Assembly (NCBI RefSeq): GCF_009295825.1
Contig: NZ_WHKF01000010.1
Location: forward strand, 43,827-107,826
DNA length: 64,000 bases
Direction of reading: 5' to 3'
DNA from: Marinifilum sp. N1E240
Lineage (GTDB): Bacteria; Bacteroidota; Bacteroidia; Bacteroidales; Marinifilaceae
This document shows, one piece after another, positions 18,108 to 26,829 of this stretch (within the stretch, counting starts at the first letter, position 1; the number at the start of each line of letters is the position of its first letter). A model generated the notes under the pieces. That model did no database searches and had not been told where the DNA came from. It worked only from the letters and a program-made list of their open reading frames with translations. The position numbers and the translations under genes are program-made.

Positions 18108-18601
18108 TTATGAGTTCCATATTATAGGATTTTTACGAATATATTTCTTGATCTTTTAAAATTCCTTTTGATTTTTGATAATTCTATCAAGGAAGCGAGG
18201 TAACCAATCAAACAAAAAAATTACTATTCTACTTGCACCATTTTGTTAATGCTGATTTGAACGATCTTATCACCACAGATAAACTGCCAGATTTTGGAGA
18301 AATGGAACACATGTGTTGATTTTTGTAATTTTTGGGGTTGACGTAGCAATGAAACGTCCTTACAATCCCCGACACTGCCAATTATGCCATGTATATGATC
18401 AGGAATAATGACATATTCACCGAGAAACATATGATTGTCATATAGAGGAATGTTATTCCAAAATAAATTTGCCTGTTTTTCAATTTCAGATAATTCCATT
18501 TTACCGTTCAAAACCTCTCCGAAAAAGCGCTCTCGATCTTTTGTGTAGATTGTCACCATAAACCATCCTATATTGGTATAGTCATGATTTTGAAGGAAAA
18601 A
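18108..18601 (-). pseudogene. Decayed REP-associated tyrosine transposase (RAYT, Y1_Tnp family)
   Basis: The main open segment (18224-18559) reads VTIYTKDRERFFGEVLNGKM, LFWNNIPLYDNHMFLGEYVI and IPDHIHGIIG, the typical RAYT/IS200-like N-terminal half with the HUH-type HIH. Upstream in frame the reading continues to FLQNHDYTNIGWFM without a start codon. Downstream, in another frame, lies the family's C-terminus: WLPRFLDRIIKNQKEF, a TAA stop, then KIKKYIRKNPIIWNS. So it has lost its start and has at least one frameshift and one internal stop. Its upstream end abuts the terminator of the tRNA-Lys array. It is dead, but shows RAYT/REP activity in this lineage. Confidence 0.82.
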
Positions 18602-18606
18602 GGCAT

Positions 18607-18641
18607 AAAAAAACCATCGATGTAATTATCGACGGTTTTTA
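18607..18641 (-). terminator. Intrinsic terminator of the tRNA-Lys array
   Basis: On the minus strand AAACCGTCGATA and ATCGATGGTTT form a stem around ATTAC, followed by seven T. It begins 2 nt after the last tRNA of the array. Confidence 0.85.
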
Positions 18642-18642
18642 G

Positions 18643-18715
18643 TGATCCCTCTGGGGTTCGAACCCAGGACCCCAACATTAAAAGTGTTGTGCTCTACCAG
18701 CTGAGCTAAGGAATC
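18643..18715 (-). tRNA. tRNA-Lys (anticodon TTT), copy 2
   Basis: 73 nt, identical to the copy at 16468-16540: same acceptor stem, CTTTTAA anticodon loop and T-loop. It is the last gene of a three-gene tandem array read on the minus strand. Confidence 0.97.
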
Positions 18716-18750
18716 ATCCTGATTTTTTGAAGACTTTGGTTGTCTATAAG

Positions 18751-18823
18751 TGATCCCTCTGGGGTTCGAACCCAGGACCCCAACATTAAAAGTGTTGTGC
18801 TCTACCAGCTGAGCTAAGGAATC
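18751..18823 (-). tRNA. tRNA-Lys (anticodon TTT), copy 3
   Basis: 73 nt, identical in sequence to the other copies. The spacers on its two sides (35 and 37 nt) are nearly identical to each other, so the array arose by tandem duplication of a ~108-110-bp unit. Confidence 0.97.
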
Positions 18824-18860
18824 ATCCTGATTTTTTGTAAAAGACTTTGGTTGTCTTTAG

Positions 18861-18933
18861 TGATCCCTCTGGGGTTCGAACCCAGGACCCCAACATTAAA
18901 AGTGTTGTGCTCTACCAGCTGAGCTAAGGAATC
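18861..18933 (-). tRNA. tRNA-Lys (anticodon TTT), copy 4
   Basis: 73 nt, identical in sequence to the other copies. It is the promoter-proximal member of the array, 30 nt downstream of a consensus Bacteroidota promoter. Confidence 0.97.
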
Positions 18934-18963
18934 ATTGTGTATGCTTTGTTTTCAAAAGCGATG

Positions 18964-18995
18964 CAAATATAGAGCGATTAAATTGAAATCGCAAA
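18964..18995 (-). promoter_or_regulatory. Consensus Bacteroidota promoter of the tRNA-Lys array
   Basis: On the minus strand TTTG is followed by 20 nt and TATATTTG, matching the TTTG / TAnnTTTG (-33/-7) consensus. Transcription should begin about 20-25 nt before the first tRNA. Confidence 0.8.
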
Positions 18996-19353
18996 CTCTA
19001 TTTTGCCGAAATTAATGGTTTTTACACCAGTAAACAATACTTACCTGCTTTATAGTATTGGCGGGCAATTTGATATAAAAATGAAAAAAAAACGCAAAAA
19101 AATATAAATCTTGAAAAAACTCTTGTTTTGCTTATGATAACGGTGATTTTTGAGTGAAAAAATCAAATTGGTAAGCGAATTTTAAAAATAAAGAATTAGC
19201 AGTTTTGGAGCATCTCAAAATGAAAAAAACGTCATAAACGAAAAATAATTTTAATTTTGTGATCGAATTTTTCAGCTAAAATTGGATCTAATATTATATC
19301 TGATGACTGAGAAATTCCATTTTAATAGATTTAACTCTTAACGATTCGTCTTC
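18996..19353. other. Intergenic region between the tRNA array and the SDR gene
   Basis: About 360 bp of AT-rich DNA with no supported ORF. A TAATTTTG box at 19252-19259 could be the -7 element of the SDR gene. A short hairpin (TGATTTTT/AAAAAATCA) lies near 19143-19168. Nothing else is recognised. Confidence 0.4.
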
Positions 19354-20163
19354 ATGGAAAATAAAGTTGTAGTAATAACCGGAGCTTCATCTGGAATTGG
19401 TAAAGCATTGGCATTTGAATTTGCATCCCGAGGATCGAAAGTTGTATTGGCAGCTCGTAATACCGATAAATTGAAAGAAGTTGAAAATGAATTATTGGCG
19501 AATGGCACTGAAGTTTTATCTGTGAAAACCGATGTTAGCATTGAGGAGGATTGTAAGGGTTTAATGGAAAAATCGATTGAGCGTTTTGGAGTTATCGATG
19601 TTCTTATTAACAATGCAGGAATATCCATGAGAGCACTTTTTGCAGATTTAGACCTATCGGTTTTAAAACAATTAATGGATGTAAATTTCTGGGGAACGGT
19701 GTACTGTACCAAATATGCTATGCCATATATTACTAAAGCAAAAGGCTCAGTAGTTGGTGTTATTTCTATTGCTGGATATATTGGTTTACCAGCACGATCG
19801 GGATACTCAGCTTCTAAATATGCTATTCGTGGCTTTTTAGATACATTAAGAGTAGAGAACTTAAAAACTGGGGTGCACGTATTGGTAGCTGCACCTGGAT
19901 TTACAGCTTCCAACGTAAGAAATGTTGCCTTAACGGCTGATGGTTCAAGTCAGGGAGAAACTCCACGTGACGAAGATAAAATGATGAGTGCTGAAGAATG
20001 TGCGCGATTAATTGCTAAAGCTGTGGTGAAACGTAAACGAGAGTTAATTATGACTTTTGTAGAAGGAAAAATAACGGTTTGGTTAAAAAAATGGTTTCCT
20101 TCTTTATTAGAGAAATTAACTTACAATCATATGGCAAAAGAACCCAATTCACCACTAAAGTAA
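19354..20163 (+). CDS. Short-chain dehydrogenase/reductase (classical SDR)
   Basis: 269 residues with all classical SDR marks: the cofactor motif TGASSGIGKALAFEFASRG near the start, NNAGIS, a catalytic serine in ISIAGYIG, and the YxxxK pair in YSASKYAIRG. R and N residues after beta-2 (LAARNTDKL) favour NADP(H). Late features such as AAPGFTASNVRNVAL and a basic C-terminal extension (VKRKRELIM, ITVWLKKWFPSLL) resemble the membrane-associated DHRS7/SDR-type subgroup acting on lipids or ketones. The substrate is not known. It has its own terminator and is probably monocistronic. Confidence 0.9.
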   Translation: MENKVVVITGASSGIGKALAFEFASRGSKVVLAARNTDKLKEVENELLANGTEVLSVKTDVSIEEDCKGLMEKSIERFGVIDVLINNAGISMRALFADLDLSVLKQLMDVNFWGTVYCTKYAMPYITKAKGSVVGVISIAGYIGLPARSGYSASKYAIRGFLDTLRVENLKTGVHVLVAAPGFTASNVRNVALTADGSSQGETPRDEDKMMSAEECARLIAKAVVKRKRELIMTFVEGKITVWLKKWFPSLLEKLTYNHMAKEPNSPLK

Positions 20164-20178
20164 GGGATTGAATTTTTG

Positions 20179-20214
20179 ACGAGTATTAGCAATAGTACTC
20201 GTTTTGTTTTTTTT
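20179..20214 (+). terminator. Intrinsic terminator after the SDR gene
   Basis: ACGAGTA and TACTCGT pair around a short loop and are followed by a long T-rich run, 16 bp after the stop codon. Confidence 0.85.
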
Positions 20215-20278
20215 AGCTGTAACATTTATAATTATTGCAAGTAAACAATGATTATTGTGACCAATGTGTCACTAAACT

Positions 20279-21022
20279 ATGACTACTACATACTTAATGG
20301 ATAAATCTCATTTTAATACGTTTATCTTTTCCAATGCGAATAAGATATACAGTTACGTTTTTTGTATTTTAAAAAATCCTGAAGAAACAATGGAGGTTGT
20401 TTCTTTAACGATAGAGGAATGCTGGAAAAAAAGAAAGAATTTTTCACATACAGAAATAACCTACGCATTTAAAGTAGCGCGTAATTTGGCCAAAAATAAA
20501 GCATCTTATTGTAGGCAATCAGCAGTGCAGAATGGATCAACAGAATTGGAAGTTAATCCGGTGTTAGATTTGTTTTGCAAACTTATAAAAGATCTGGCAC
20601 CTGTTCAGGCAGAGGTAATGTGCCTTCGATCACTGACAAGATTAAGTATCGATGAAATCTCAATTGTGGTTGGTTTAGGGATAAATAATGTAATATCTAT
20701 ATTAGCAAATACACGAAAATTAATTCGAGCTAAGATTGATCCTAAAGGCATTTTAAATGATATGAATTGTCACGAATTCTTACTAAAGTATTATTCAGGA
20801 AATACTACTCTAGAAGAAGAGGAGAAACTGAGAATATACATTTTAAGAATGGATTTAACAGAAATTCCGGAGGCAGATTGTGAATTGTTTAAGTTGTTTC
20901 TAGAAGTTGGAGGTTGTGAAATGCCTAAACATTACACTGATTTATTGAATGTAAAGATAAAGGAATTACAGAATGATAACTGGAGAAAGTCATTATCTAG
21001 GTTTTTTCTAATGGGTGAATAA
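20279..21022 (+). CDS. Divergent ECF-like sigma factor with C-terminal anti-sigma-like tail
   Basis: 247 residues. Residues ~8-85 resemble sigma region 2 (FNTFIFSNANKIYSYVFCIL, then EEVVSLTIEE-like and FKVARNLAKNKASYC). Residues ~100-160 resemble region 4 (LIKDLAPVQAEVMCLRSL, IDEISIVVGLGINNVISILA). The last ~80 residues begin CHEFLLKYYSGNTTLEEEEK, a pattern normally found at the start of separate Bacteroidota anti-sigma proteins. The protein therefore looks like a sigma factor carrying its own inhibitory or interaction tail. There is no membrane segment. It stands alone, tail to tail with the YitT gene. Both halves are weak matches by eye. Confidence 0.65.
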   Translation: MTTTYLMDKSHFNTFIFSNANKIYSYVFCILKNPEETMEVVSLTIEECWKKRKNFSHTEITYAFKVARNLAKNKASYCRQSAVQNGSTELEVNPVLDLFCKLIKDLAPVQAEVMCLRSLTRLSIDEISIVVGLGINNVISILANTRKLIRAKIDPKGILNDMNCHEFLLKYYSGNTTLEEEEKLRIYILRMDLTEIPEADCELFKLFLEVGGCEMPKHYTDLLNVKIKELQNDNWRKSLSRFFLMGE

Positions 21023-21031
21023 TGTTAATTC

Positions 21032-22039
21032 TTAAGATCTATCGTTAAGAGATTTGAAGCCTTTCCCTAATATTTCATTTGTTTCCATTACGGTTATAAA
21101 AGCGTTAGAGTCAATGGAATGGATGTAGTCCTGTAGCATTGACAGTTCACGGCGATTAACAACCATAAAAATCATATTTTTTTCACTACCATCATACATT
21201 CCAGTACCTTTTAAAAAGGTGCCGCCTCTATTCATATCACCAATTACTTTATCCTTAATTTCTTCGTATTTGTCTGATATAATGAACAAAGCCTTTTCAT
21301 AATTAGAACCTTGCATAGTTATATCAATAACTTTTCCGATAATGAACACAACAATCCATGAATAAAGTGGAATTTGCCAATCAGGTTTAATATACAAACT
21401 ACATAGAACAATTAATGAATCGATATAAATTACAGTTTGCCCTAAAGGCATTTTAAGGTACTTAGCGGTAATCATTGCTAGAATATCTGAGCCGGCAGAT
21501 GTTGCTCTGGCTTTAAGAATTAAACCCAAACCAAAACCAATTAAAATACCTCCAAAAATACACGATAACAAAACATCATCAACTAATGGAATAACTCCCC
21601 ACCAAGCTGTAAGTGTATCAATAAAAAGTGCACAAAGAATAAACGAGATGACTGTTTTTATCCCAAATCTCGGACCTAATATCTTAACACCAATAAAACT
21701 TAAAGGAATATTTATAGCCAAACTGGCAATTCCAACGGGAATTCCACCACCAAAGCGTCGGAATAAATCATTGGAGTAATCCATAAAATGATATAGCAAT
21801 CCTGAGAAAAACCCAGTATAATCATCTGGATTAAGTGCACCGAATAATCCTTGAGGAAATAAACCTACAGTCAGTTTGTTAATAACAATTCCAATTCCGT
21901 ATATACTACCAGGAACTAAATCGTAGGGAACGATAAAAAAAACAAATCCGGCAGCCATAATAAATGCACCGGCAAATACTAGAGAATAATTATAAAACCA
22001 TTTCCCCGAAAATATAGAGTCCTTTTGTAGAAAAGCCAA
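21032..22039 (-). CDS. YitT family membrane protein (DUF161/DUF2179)
   Basis: About 335 residues from a TTG at 22039, chosen because the family begins just before the first membrane helix (FSGKWFYNYSLVFAGAFIMA). An in-frame TTG at 22204 would add 55 residues without family similarity, and there is no ATG between, so the start is uncertain. Five or six membrane helices follow, with IVPYDLVPGSIYGIGIVINK and ARATSAGSDILAMI typical of DUF161. The C-terminal ~90 residues are the cytosolic DUF2179 domain (EKALFIISDKYEEI, VVNRRELSMLQDYI). Transport function is suspected for the family but the substrate is unknown. It converges on the sigma-like gene with a 9-bp gap. Confidence 0.85.
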   Translation of the reverse strand: MAFLQKDSIFSGKWFYNYSLVFAGAFIMAAGFVFFIVPYDLVPGSIYGIGIVINKLTVGLFPQGLFGALNPDDYTGFFSGLLYHFMDYSNDLFRRFGGGIPVGIASLAINIPLSFIGVKILGPRFGIKTVISFILCALFIDTLTAWWGVIPLVDDVLLSCIFGGILIGFGLGLILKARATSAGSDILAMITAKYLKMPLGQTVIYIDSLIVLCSLYIKPDWQIPLYSWIVVFIIGKVIDITMQGSNYEKALFIISDKYEEIKDKVIGDMNRGGTFLKGTGMYDGSEKNMIFMVVNRRELSMLQDYIHSIDSNAFITVMETNEILGKGFKSLNDRS

Positions 22040-22220
22040 AATCAGTAATTTTTTTTGTGGTTGATAATAATGCGTAAGATTAGTAAGATTTCCTAAAAAA
22101 TAATAATTTTTATTAGAATTCTTTACGCTTTTTGCACCTTTTAGTGGAAAAAGGATAATGAGGAGTTGTTTTACAAACAAAGAATTGATTGTTTTGCAAT
22201 ACAAATATTAATACATAAAA

Positions 22221-22769
22221 ATGAGAGCAAAATTAAGCAGACTGATCATGAAAATGTTTGGTTGGAAATACATAGGTGAAATTCCGGAGATTAAAAAAGC
22301 AGTAATAATTGCGGTACCGCATACTTCAAATTGGGATTTTGTTTGGGGAAAACTTACTTTCTTAGCTTATGGAATAAAAACAACTATTTTAATGAAAAAA
22401 GAGATGTATGTTTTTCCTATAAAGTACCTTTTAAAATCATGGGGAGTAATTCCCATTGATCGATCGAAAAAGGGAAATATGACGGATCAGTTGGCTGAGG
22501 AATTTGCAAAAAGAGATTCTCTTTACCTTTCACTTTCGCCTGAAGGTAGCCGAAGTTTGAGAACTGAATGGAAGAGAGGATTTTACTATATTGCCTTAAA
22601 GGCTAATGTGCCAATTTATTTGGCGAAAATTGATTATGAAGAAAAGAGCTTAACATGTGGCGAAGCTTTTTATCCTACGGGGGATGTTGAGAAAGATATG
22701 AAGTATATTAAGAGTGCTTATATAGGTTGCAAACCAAAATATCCGGAGAAATTCTCCACAGGATTATAG
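22221..22769 (+). CDS. PlsC-type acyltransferase
   Basis: 182 residues of the 1-acyl-glycerol-3-phosphate acyltransferase superfamily. The catalytic H-x4-D motif is VPHTSNWDF (His/Asp), and the substrate-binding motif is SPEGSRSLRTEWKRGFYYIA. WGVIPIDRSKKG is the typical central motif. It lacks the long N-terminal membrane segment of housekeeping PlsC and resembles the short family linked to lysophospholipid or lipid A-type acylation. It lies 10 bp before the nitrilase-family gene, so the two are probably an operon. Exact acceptor unknown. Confidence 0.85.
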   Translation: MRAKLSRLIMKMFGWKYIGEIPEIKKAVIIAVPHTSNWDFVWGKLTFLAYGIKTTILMKKEMYVFPIKYLLKSWGVIPIDRSKKGNMTDQLAEEFAKRDSLYLSLSPEGSRSLRTEWKRGFYYIALKANVPIYLAKIDYEEKSLTCGEAFYPTGDVEKDMKYIKSAYIGCKPKYPEKFSTGL

Positions 22770-22779
22770 AATTGCTGAT

Positions 22780-23562
22780 ATGACTGATTTATTGAATGTG
22801 AGTTTGATTCAATCTTCATTAGAATGGGGAGATGTAGAAGAAAATTTAAATCATTTATCCAAGTTACTTGTTGGTTTAAATGAAAAAACGGACTTAGTGA
22901 TTTTACCTGAAATGTTTACTTCGGGTTTTTTAATGAATGAAAAGGAACGAATTGCTCCGTATGAAGCTATTACGTTGGGCTGGATGCAGAAGCAAGCTTC
23001 AAAACTCCACACTGTTATTGTTGGTAGCATAATTGTTGAAGAGCAAGGACAATACTTTAATAGATTGTATGTTGTTAATCAATCCGGTGTAATGTGCAGT
23101 TACGATAAAAGACACTTGTTTAGGATGGGAGAGGAGAATAAGCATTTCTCTGCCGGTAAAGAGCGTAAGGTTTTTAAAATTGGCAATTGGCGTATTTGTC
23201 CTTTGGTTTGTTATGATCTTCGGTTTCCTGTTTGGAGTAGAAATACGAATAATTATGATCTGCTTATTTATGTTGCCAACTGGCCATCGGCAAGAAGAGA
23301 GGTCTGGAATACGTTATTAAAGGCAAGAGCTATTGAAAATCAAACCTATGTTGCAGGTGTTAATCGTATTGGTGAAGATGGATTGAACCTGACCTATAAA
23401 GGAGATACATGTTTTATTGATGCCAAGGGAAAACTTATTGCAAAATGCGAGGATAATAAATCTGAAATTATTTCCTCGGAATTAAACTTGAAAGATTTAA
23501 AGGATTTTAGAAAGAAATTTCCGGTACTACTTGATGCTGATGCGTTTCAGATTGAAATTTAA
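22780..23562 (+). CDS. Omega-amidase / nitrilase superfamily (YafV-like)
   Basis: 260 residues. The Glu-Lys-Cys triad is visible: E in VILPEMFTSGF, K in SYDKRHLFRMGEE, and C in CPLVCYDLRFPVWSRN. The FTSGF and HLFRMGEE segments are marks of the omega-amidase branch, which hydrolyses 2-oxoglutaramate or 2-oxosuccinamate made by glutamine/asparagine transaminases (metabolite repair in the cytosol). It is translated from 10 bp after the acyltransferase gene; the metabolic link between them is not obvious. Confidence 0.9.
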   Translation: MTDLLNVSLIQSSLEWGDVEENLNHLSKLLVGLNEKTDLVILPEMFTSGFLMNEKERIAPYEAITLGWMQKQASKLHTVIVGSIIVEEQGQYFNRLYVVNQSGVMCSYDKRHLFRMGEENKHFSAGKERKVFKIGNWRICPLVCYDLRFPVWSRNTNNYDLLIYVANWPSARREVWNTLLKARAIENQTYVAGVNRIGEDGLNLTYKGDTCFIDAKGKLIAKCEDNKSEIISSELNLKDLKDFRKKFPVLLDADAFQIEI

Positions 23563-23733
23563 TTTGACTTTATAGGTCTGTATAATAGTTGGTTGTAATT
23601 TTTTGGCAATTCTATTATTAATATATCCTTGCAAAACTAAAAAGATAGTTCTATATTTATGTCTATGATCTGAGAAAACTAATCCTATTCTTTTTAAAGA
23701 TCAATGTCCCACTTTTATACAAAACAAAAAACA

Positions 23734-24111
23734 ATGAAAGAATTAACAAGAGCGGAAGAACAGGTGATGCAAATTCTATGGGAATTAGAAAGTGCATTTG
23801 TAAAGGAGGTAATTGAACTGATACCTGAACCTAAACCTGCCTATAATACCGTTTCTACTATTGTTAGAATCCTCGAAAAAAAAGGATTTGTTGGTCACGT
23901 AGCTTATGGTAAAAGTCATCGTTACCATCCTCTGATTACAAAAAAAGAATATACCAGAAAGTTTATGAAAGGTTTTGTGCGAAATTACTTTTCCAATTCG
24001 TATCGTGATATGGTTTCATTTTTTGCTAAAGAGGAACAAGTTAGTTTATCTGAGCTGGAAGAGGTAAAAAGAATGGTAGAAGAACAAATTAAAAGACAAA
24101 GCGATAGCTAA
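23734..24111 (+). CDS. BlaI/MecI/CopY family repressor
   Basis: 125 residues from the ATG at 23734, which gives the family's conserved start MKELTRAEEQVMQILWELE; an ATG at 23704 would add ten residues. The winged helix follows (KPAYNTVSTIVRILEKKGFV, GKSHRYHPLITKKEY), and the C-terminal part is the dimerisation helix. Members bind as dimers to dyad operators and are cut by an M56 sensor protease. It lies 8 bp before the BlaR1-like gene, the usual pair. Targets are probably this operon and the TonB genes downstream; no operator dyad was firmly identified. Confidence 0.93.
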   Translation: MKELTRAEEQVMQILWELESAFVKEVIELIPEPKPAYNTVSTIVRILEKKGFVGHVAYGKSHRYHPLITKKEYTRKFMKGFVRNYFSNSYRDMVSFFAKEEQVSLSELEEVKRMVEEQIKRQSDS

Positions 24112-24119
24112 AAATTTGA

Positions 24120-25946
24120 ATGGTAACAGGCATTATTTTATATTTTCTTCAATCAACAATTTGCATGGCATTTTTTTATGCTTTGTATTCGTTGTTCCTT
24201 AAGAGAGATACTTTCTTTAGGGTCAATCGTGTGTTTTTGTTGTTGACTTTAGCCGCTTCGTTACTTATCCCATCTTTAAAAATTCCATTTCAGCCCGAAA
24301 GTGGTTCAGCAACTGTTGATTTGGCAATGATTGAGGCAGTTGTAGTTACTTCTCATCAATATCTAAATAGTAATATGTTAGGAGAGGTGGTTGTTACTCC
24401 AATTGTTGAGAAATCATATAGCTGGTATCAATACCTTGGTTTTATATATTTTATAGGGGCTTTATTATTATCGGTTCGTTTTCTGAAAAATTTAATTCAG
24501 CTTCTGATATGGAGCAGAACCAATAAAAGAATTAAAAAAGATGGAGTGCAATTGGTGGTAATGAAAGACAATTATCCGCCATTTTCATTTTTAAATTCAA
24601 TTTTCATTTGCAAAGAGGATTATGGAAAACCTGAATTTAATTCCATACTGGCGCATGAAAGAGTTCATGTAGATGAATTGCATACATTCGATTTAATAAT
24701 CATTGAGGTTCTATCTGTTTTATTTTGGTTGAATCCATTTGTGTGGATGTATAAATCTTCATTACAAGAAGTCCATGAATATCTGGCGGATGATCGTGTT
24801 GTTAAGGGACACATAAATGCCAATGAGTACAAAATGCACATTGTCAATCAATTTGCAGGAGGAGAATTATTTAGATTGGCAAATAATTTCGGGCAATCTA
24901 CTCTAAAGAAGAGAATTTCTATGCTAGGGAAAATTAAAACACCAAAAATTGCTCTGGTTAAGTTATTACTCTTACTTCCAATTTTTGCGGTTTTGTTTTC
25001 AGCTTTTGCTTTCACCATTGAAGAAAAAGAGAAATTATCGACAAATTTTTCAATTAGTGAATTTGTTTCTTCAGATTTAAAACGATTTTATTCATTCTCG
25101 AGTGATATTTACTCATTAGATTCGAAAGATGAGTTTACATTTACAAATAAAAACAACGCTCATGCTATTAGAAGTCTGGAGCATAAGGATAAAGTGAACC
25201 CAAATAAGGTATATCATATTGCTGATGTAATGCCTGTTTACCCTGGTGGTATTAAGGCTCTTCAAAAATTTATCAAGAGTAAGATTAACTATCCTGACAA
25301 GGCTCAATTGAATGGAATAGAAGGAAGAGTGTTTGTATCTTTTGTAGTAGGAAAAGAGGGAAATGTAAAGAATGTTAATGTAATACGTAGTGAACATCCT
25401 AGCTTAAATGCTGAAGCTAAAAGGGTAATTTCAGAATTGCCTGATTGGAAGCCTGGAAAAAACAAGGGAAGTTTTGTAAATGTGGCTTATTCATTCCCTG
25501 TTAATTTTGAGCTAAATAATTTTAGAGTTGAATCCATCAATACACCTGAACCATTAGTTGCAAAAATTAAAAATGCATCAGATTATCATCTGGATAACGT
25601 ACTTAAGCTAAAAGAAAGTGTTTCTAAATCGAATGGATATATTGTTGCAGAAAAATTGCCAGAATTTCCAGGTGGACGAATCGCATTGCGTAAATATATT
25701 GCACGAAATGTAAAATATCCTGTTTTAGCAGCAGAACAAGGATATGAGGGGTATGTATTTGTGAAATTTATGGTGAATGAAGATGGTAGTGTATCGGATG
25801 CATATGTGCTTAAAGGTGCAAATGTTGAGTTAAATACGGAAGCCTTACGCATGGTTAATGCAATGCCAAAATGGTCTCCAGGAGAACAAAATGGAACTAA
25901 AGTTGCAGTTAGTTATACAATTCCTATTCGTTTTGCTTTGAATTAA
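24120..25946 (+). CDS. M56 (BlaR1-like) metalloprotease with two C-terminal TonB domains
   Basis: 608 residues. Membrane helices occupy ~5-25, 35-52, 100-120 and 285-305. The zinc site is H179-E-R-V-H183 (ILAHERVHVDELH), followed by the second ligand region in EVHEYLADDRVV. After the last membrane helix there is no penicillin-binding sensor. Instead there are two TonB C-terminal domains: one from about 371 (MPVYPGGIKALQKF) and one from about 513 (LPEFPGGRIALRKYI), each ending in a PxWKPG/PKWSPG-type motif. It would be a transmembrane protease that inactivates the BlaI partner on an envelope signal. The doubled TonB domain is unusual; most relatives have one or none. Confidence 0.9.
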   Translation: MVTGIILYFLQSTICMAFFYALYSLFLKRDTFFRVNRVFLLLTLAASLLIPSLKIPFQPESGSATVDLAMIEAVVVTSHQYLNSNMLGEVVVTPIVEKSYSWYQYLGFIYFIGALLLSVRFLKNLIQLLIWSRTNKRIKKDGVQLVVMKDNYPPFSFLNSIFICKEDYGKPEFNSILAHERVHVDELHTFDLIIIEVLSVLFWLNPFVWMYKSSLQEVHEYLADDRVVKGHINANEYKMHIVNQFAGGELFRLANNFGQSTLKKRISMLGKIKTPKIALVKLLLLLPIFAVLFSAFAFTIEEKEKLSTNFSISEFVSSDLKRFYSFSSDIYSLDSKDEFTFTNKNNAHAIRSLEHKDKVNPNKVYHIADVMPVYPGGIKALQKFIKSKINYPDKAQLNGIEGRVFVSFVVGKEGNVKNVNVIRSEHPSLNAEAKRVISELPDWKPGKNKGSFVNVAYSFPVNFELNNFRVESINTPEPLVAKIKNASDYHLDNVLKLKESVSKSNGYIVAEKLPEFPGGRIALRKYIARNVKYPVLAAEQGYEGYVFVKFMVNEDGSVSDAYVLKGANVELNTEALRMVNAMPKWSPGEQNGTKVAVSYTIPIRFALN

Positions 25947-26046
25947 TAAATTTTTTTACGTATATTAACTAAGAATTTAGTTCAGTAACTATTTTTTTAG
26001 GAGAAAAAAATAAACCAATTTATTGTCTAACCAAAAAATCAATATT

Positions 26047-26751
26047 ATGGAAATTAAGAAAAACCCACGCCACGATTTAGAAAAGAAAAGATCTATGTTT
26101 CTACAGATCGGTTTCTTATTGAGTTTTGCTATTGTTTTTGCAGCTTTTGAATACAAAACCCCAATTGAAGAAACAGCTGTACTTGATTTTGATCCTCTTG
26201 AAGAATTAGATGAAATGATTCCCATTACCGTACAAGATAAAGAAAAACCTAAACAAGAGATCAAGGTTAAAAAATTAGATCTGTTAGATATAATGATAAC
26301 AGAAGATGAAGATGAGGAGGATGATTTGGAAATTGTAGATTCTGATGCTTCGGAAGATGATTCATATGATATACAGGATGTTGTAGAAGAAGAGGAAATT
26401 ATTGATGAAGATACTCCATTTGTAAGAGTTGAAAATATGCCAATTTTTAATCCACGAAAGAATAAAACTTACGAAGAGGGATTGAGGGATTTGTTTATAA
26501 CCATGCAGAAAATGACCAAATACCCAATTATTGCGCAAGAGAATGGTATTCAAGGGAAAGTTTTTGTAAAATTTGTTGTTTCAAAAACAGGAGATATTAC
26601 AAATGTACAGGTAGTTAGATCGGTTGACCCAGCATTGGATAAAGAAGCGATTAGAGTTGTTAGAAACTTACCGAAGTTTAAGCCTGGCATGCAGCGAAAC
26701 AGACCTGCTAGTGTTTGGTTTAGCGGATACATATCGTTTGTTTTGCAGTGA
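26047..26751 (+). CDS. TonB family protein 1 (acidic linker)
   Basis: 234 residues from the ATG at 26047 (a TTG eight codons upstream is unlikely). A short basic N-terminus, one membrane anchor (FLQIGFLLSFAIVFAAFEY) and a periplasmic part end in a TonB C-terminal domain (KMTKYPIIAQENGIQGKVFV to LPKFKPGMQRNRPASVW). The linker is strongly acidic (long Asp/Glu runs around residues 85-125) rather than the Pro/Lys-rich rod of classical TonB. It is the first of three tandem paralogues behind the BlaI/M56 pair. It could energise receptors or act as a scaffold; no ExbB/ExbD is present here. Confidence 0.88.
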   Translation: MEIKKNPRHDLEKKRSMFLQIGFLLSFAIVFAAFEYKTPIEETAVLDFDPLEELDEMIPITVQDKEKPKQEIKVKKLDLLDIMITEDEDEEDDLEIVDSDASEDDSYDIQDVVEEEEIIDEDTPFVRVENMPIFNPRKNKTYEEGLRDLFITMQKMTKYPIIAQENGIQGKVFVKFVVSKTGDITNVQVVRSVDPALDKEAIRVVRNLPKFKPGMQRNRPASVWFSGYISFVLQ

Positions 26752-26829
26752 TATTTTTTTATCCAGTATAACTAAAAAAATAGTTTAAGATTTAAAAGAA
26801 AATAGATTGTTTCATTAAAATTGAAAACT

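Noticed and set aside
18643..18933. Regular ~110-bp repeats with short unique spacers, resembling a CRISPR array
   Set aside because: The repeats are 73-nt tRNA-Lys genes with full cloverleaf and the spacers are nearly identical to one another; no cas genes are present.
16468..18933. tRNA-associated genomic island or prophage
   Set aside because: No integrase, no duplicated tRNA 3' end as attachment site and no phage or conjugation genes; only a decayed RAYT.
19338..19913. 191-codon minus-strand ORF
   Set aside because: It lies opposite the well-supported SDR gene and has no family similarity; a shadow frame.
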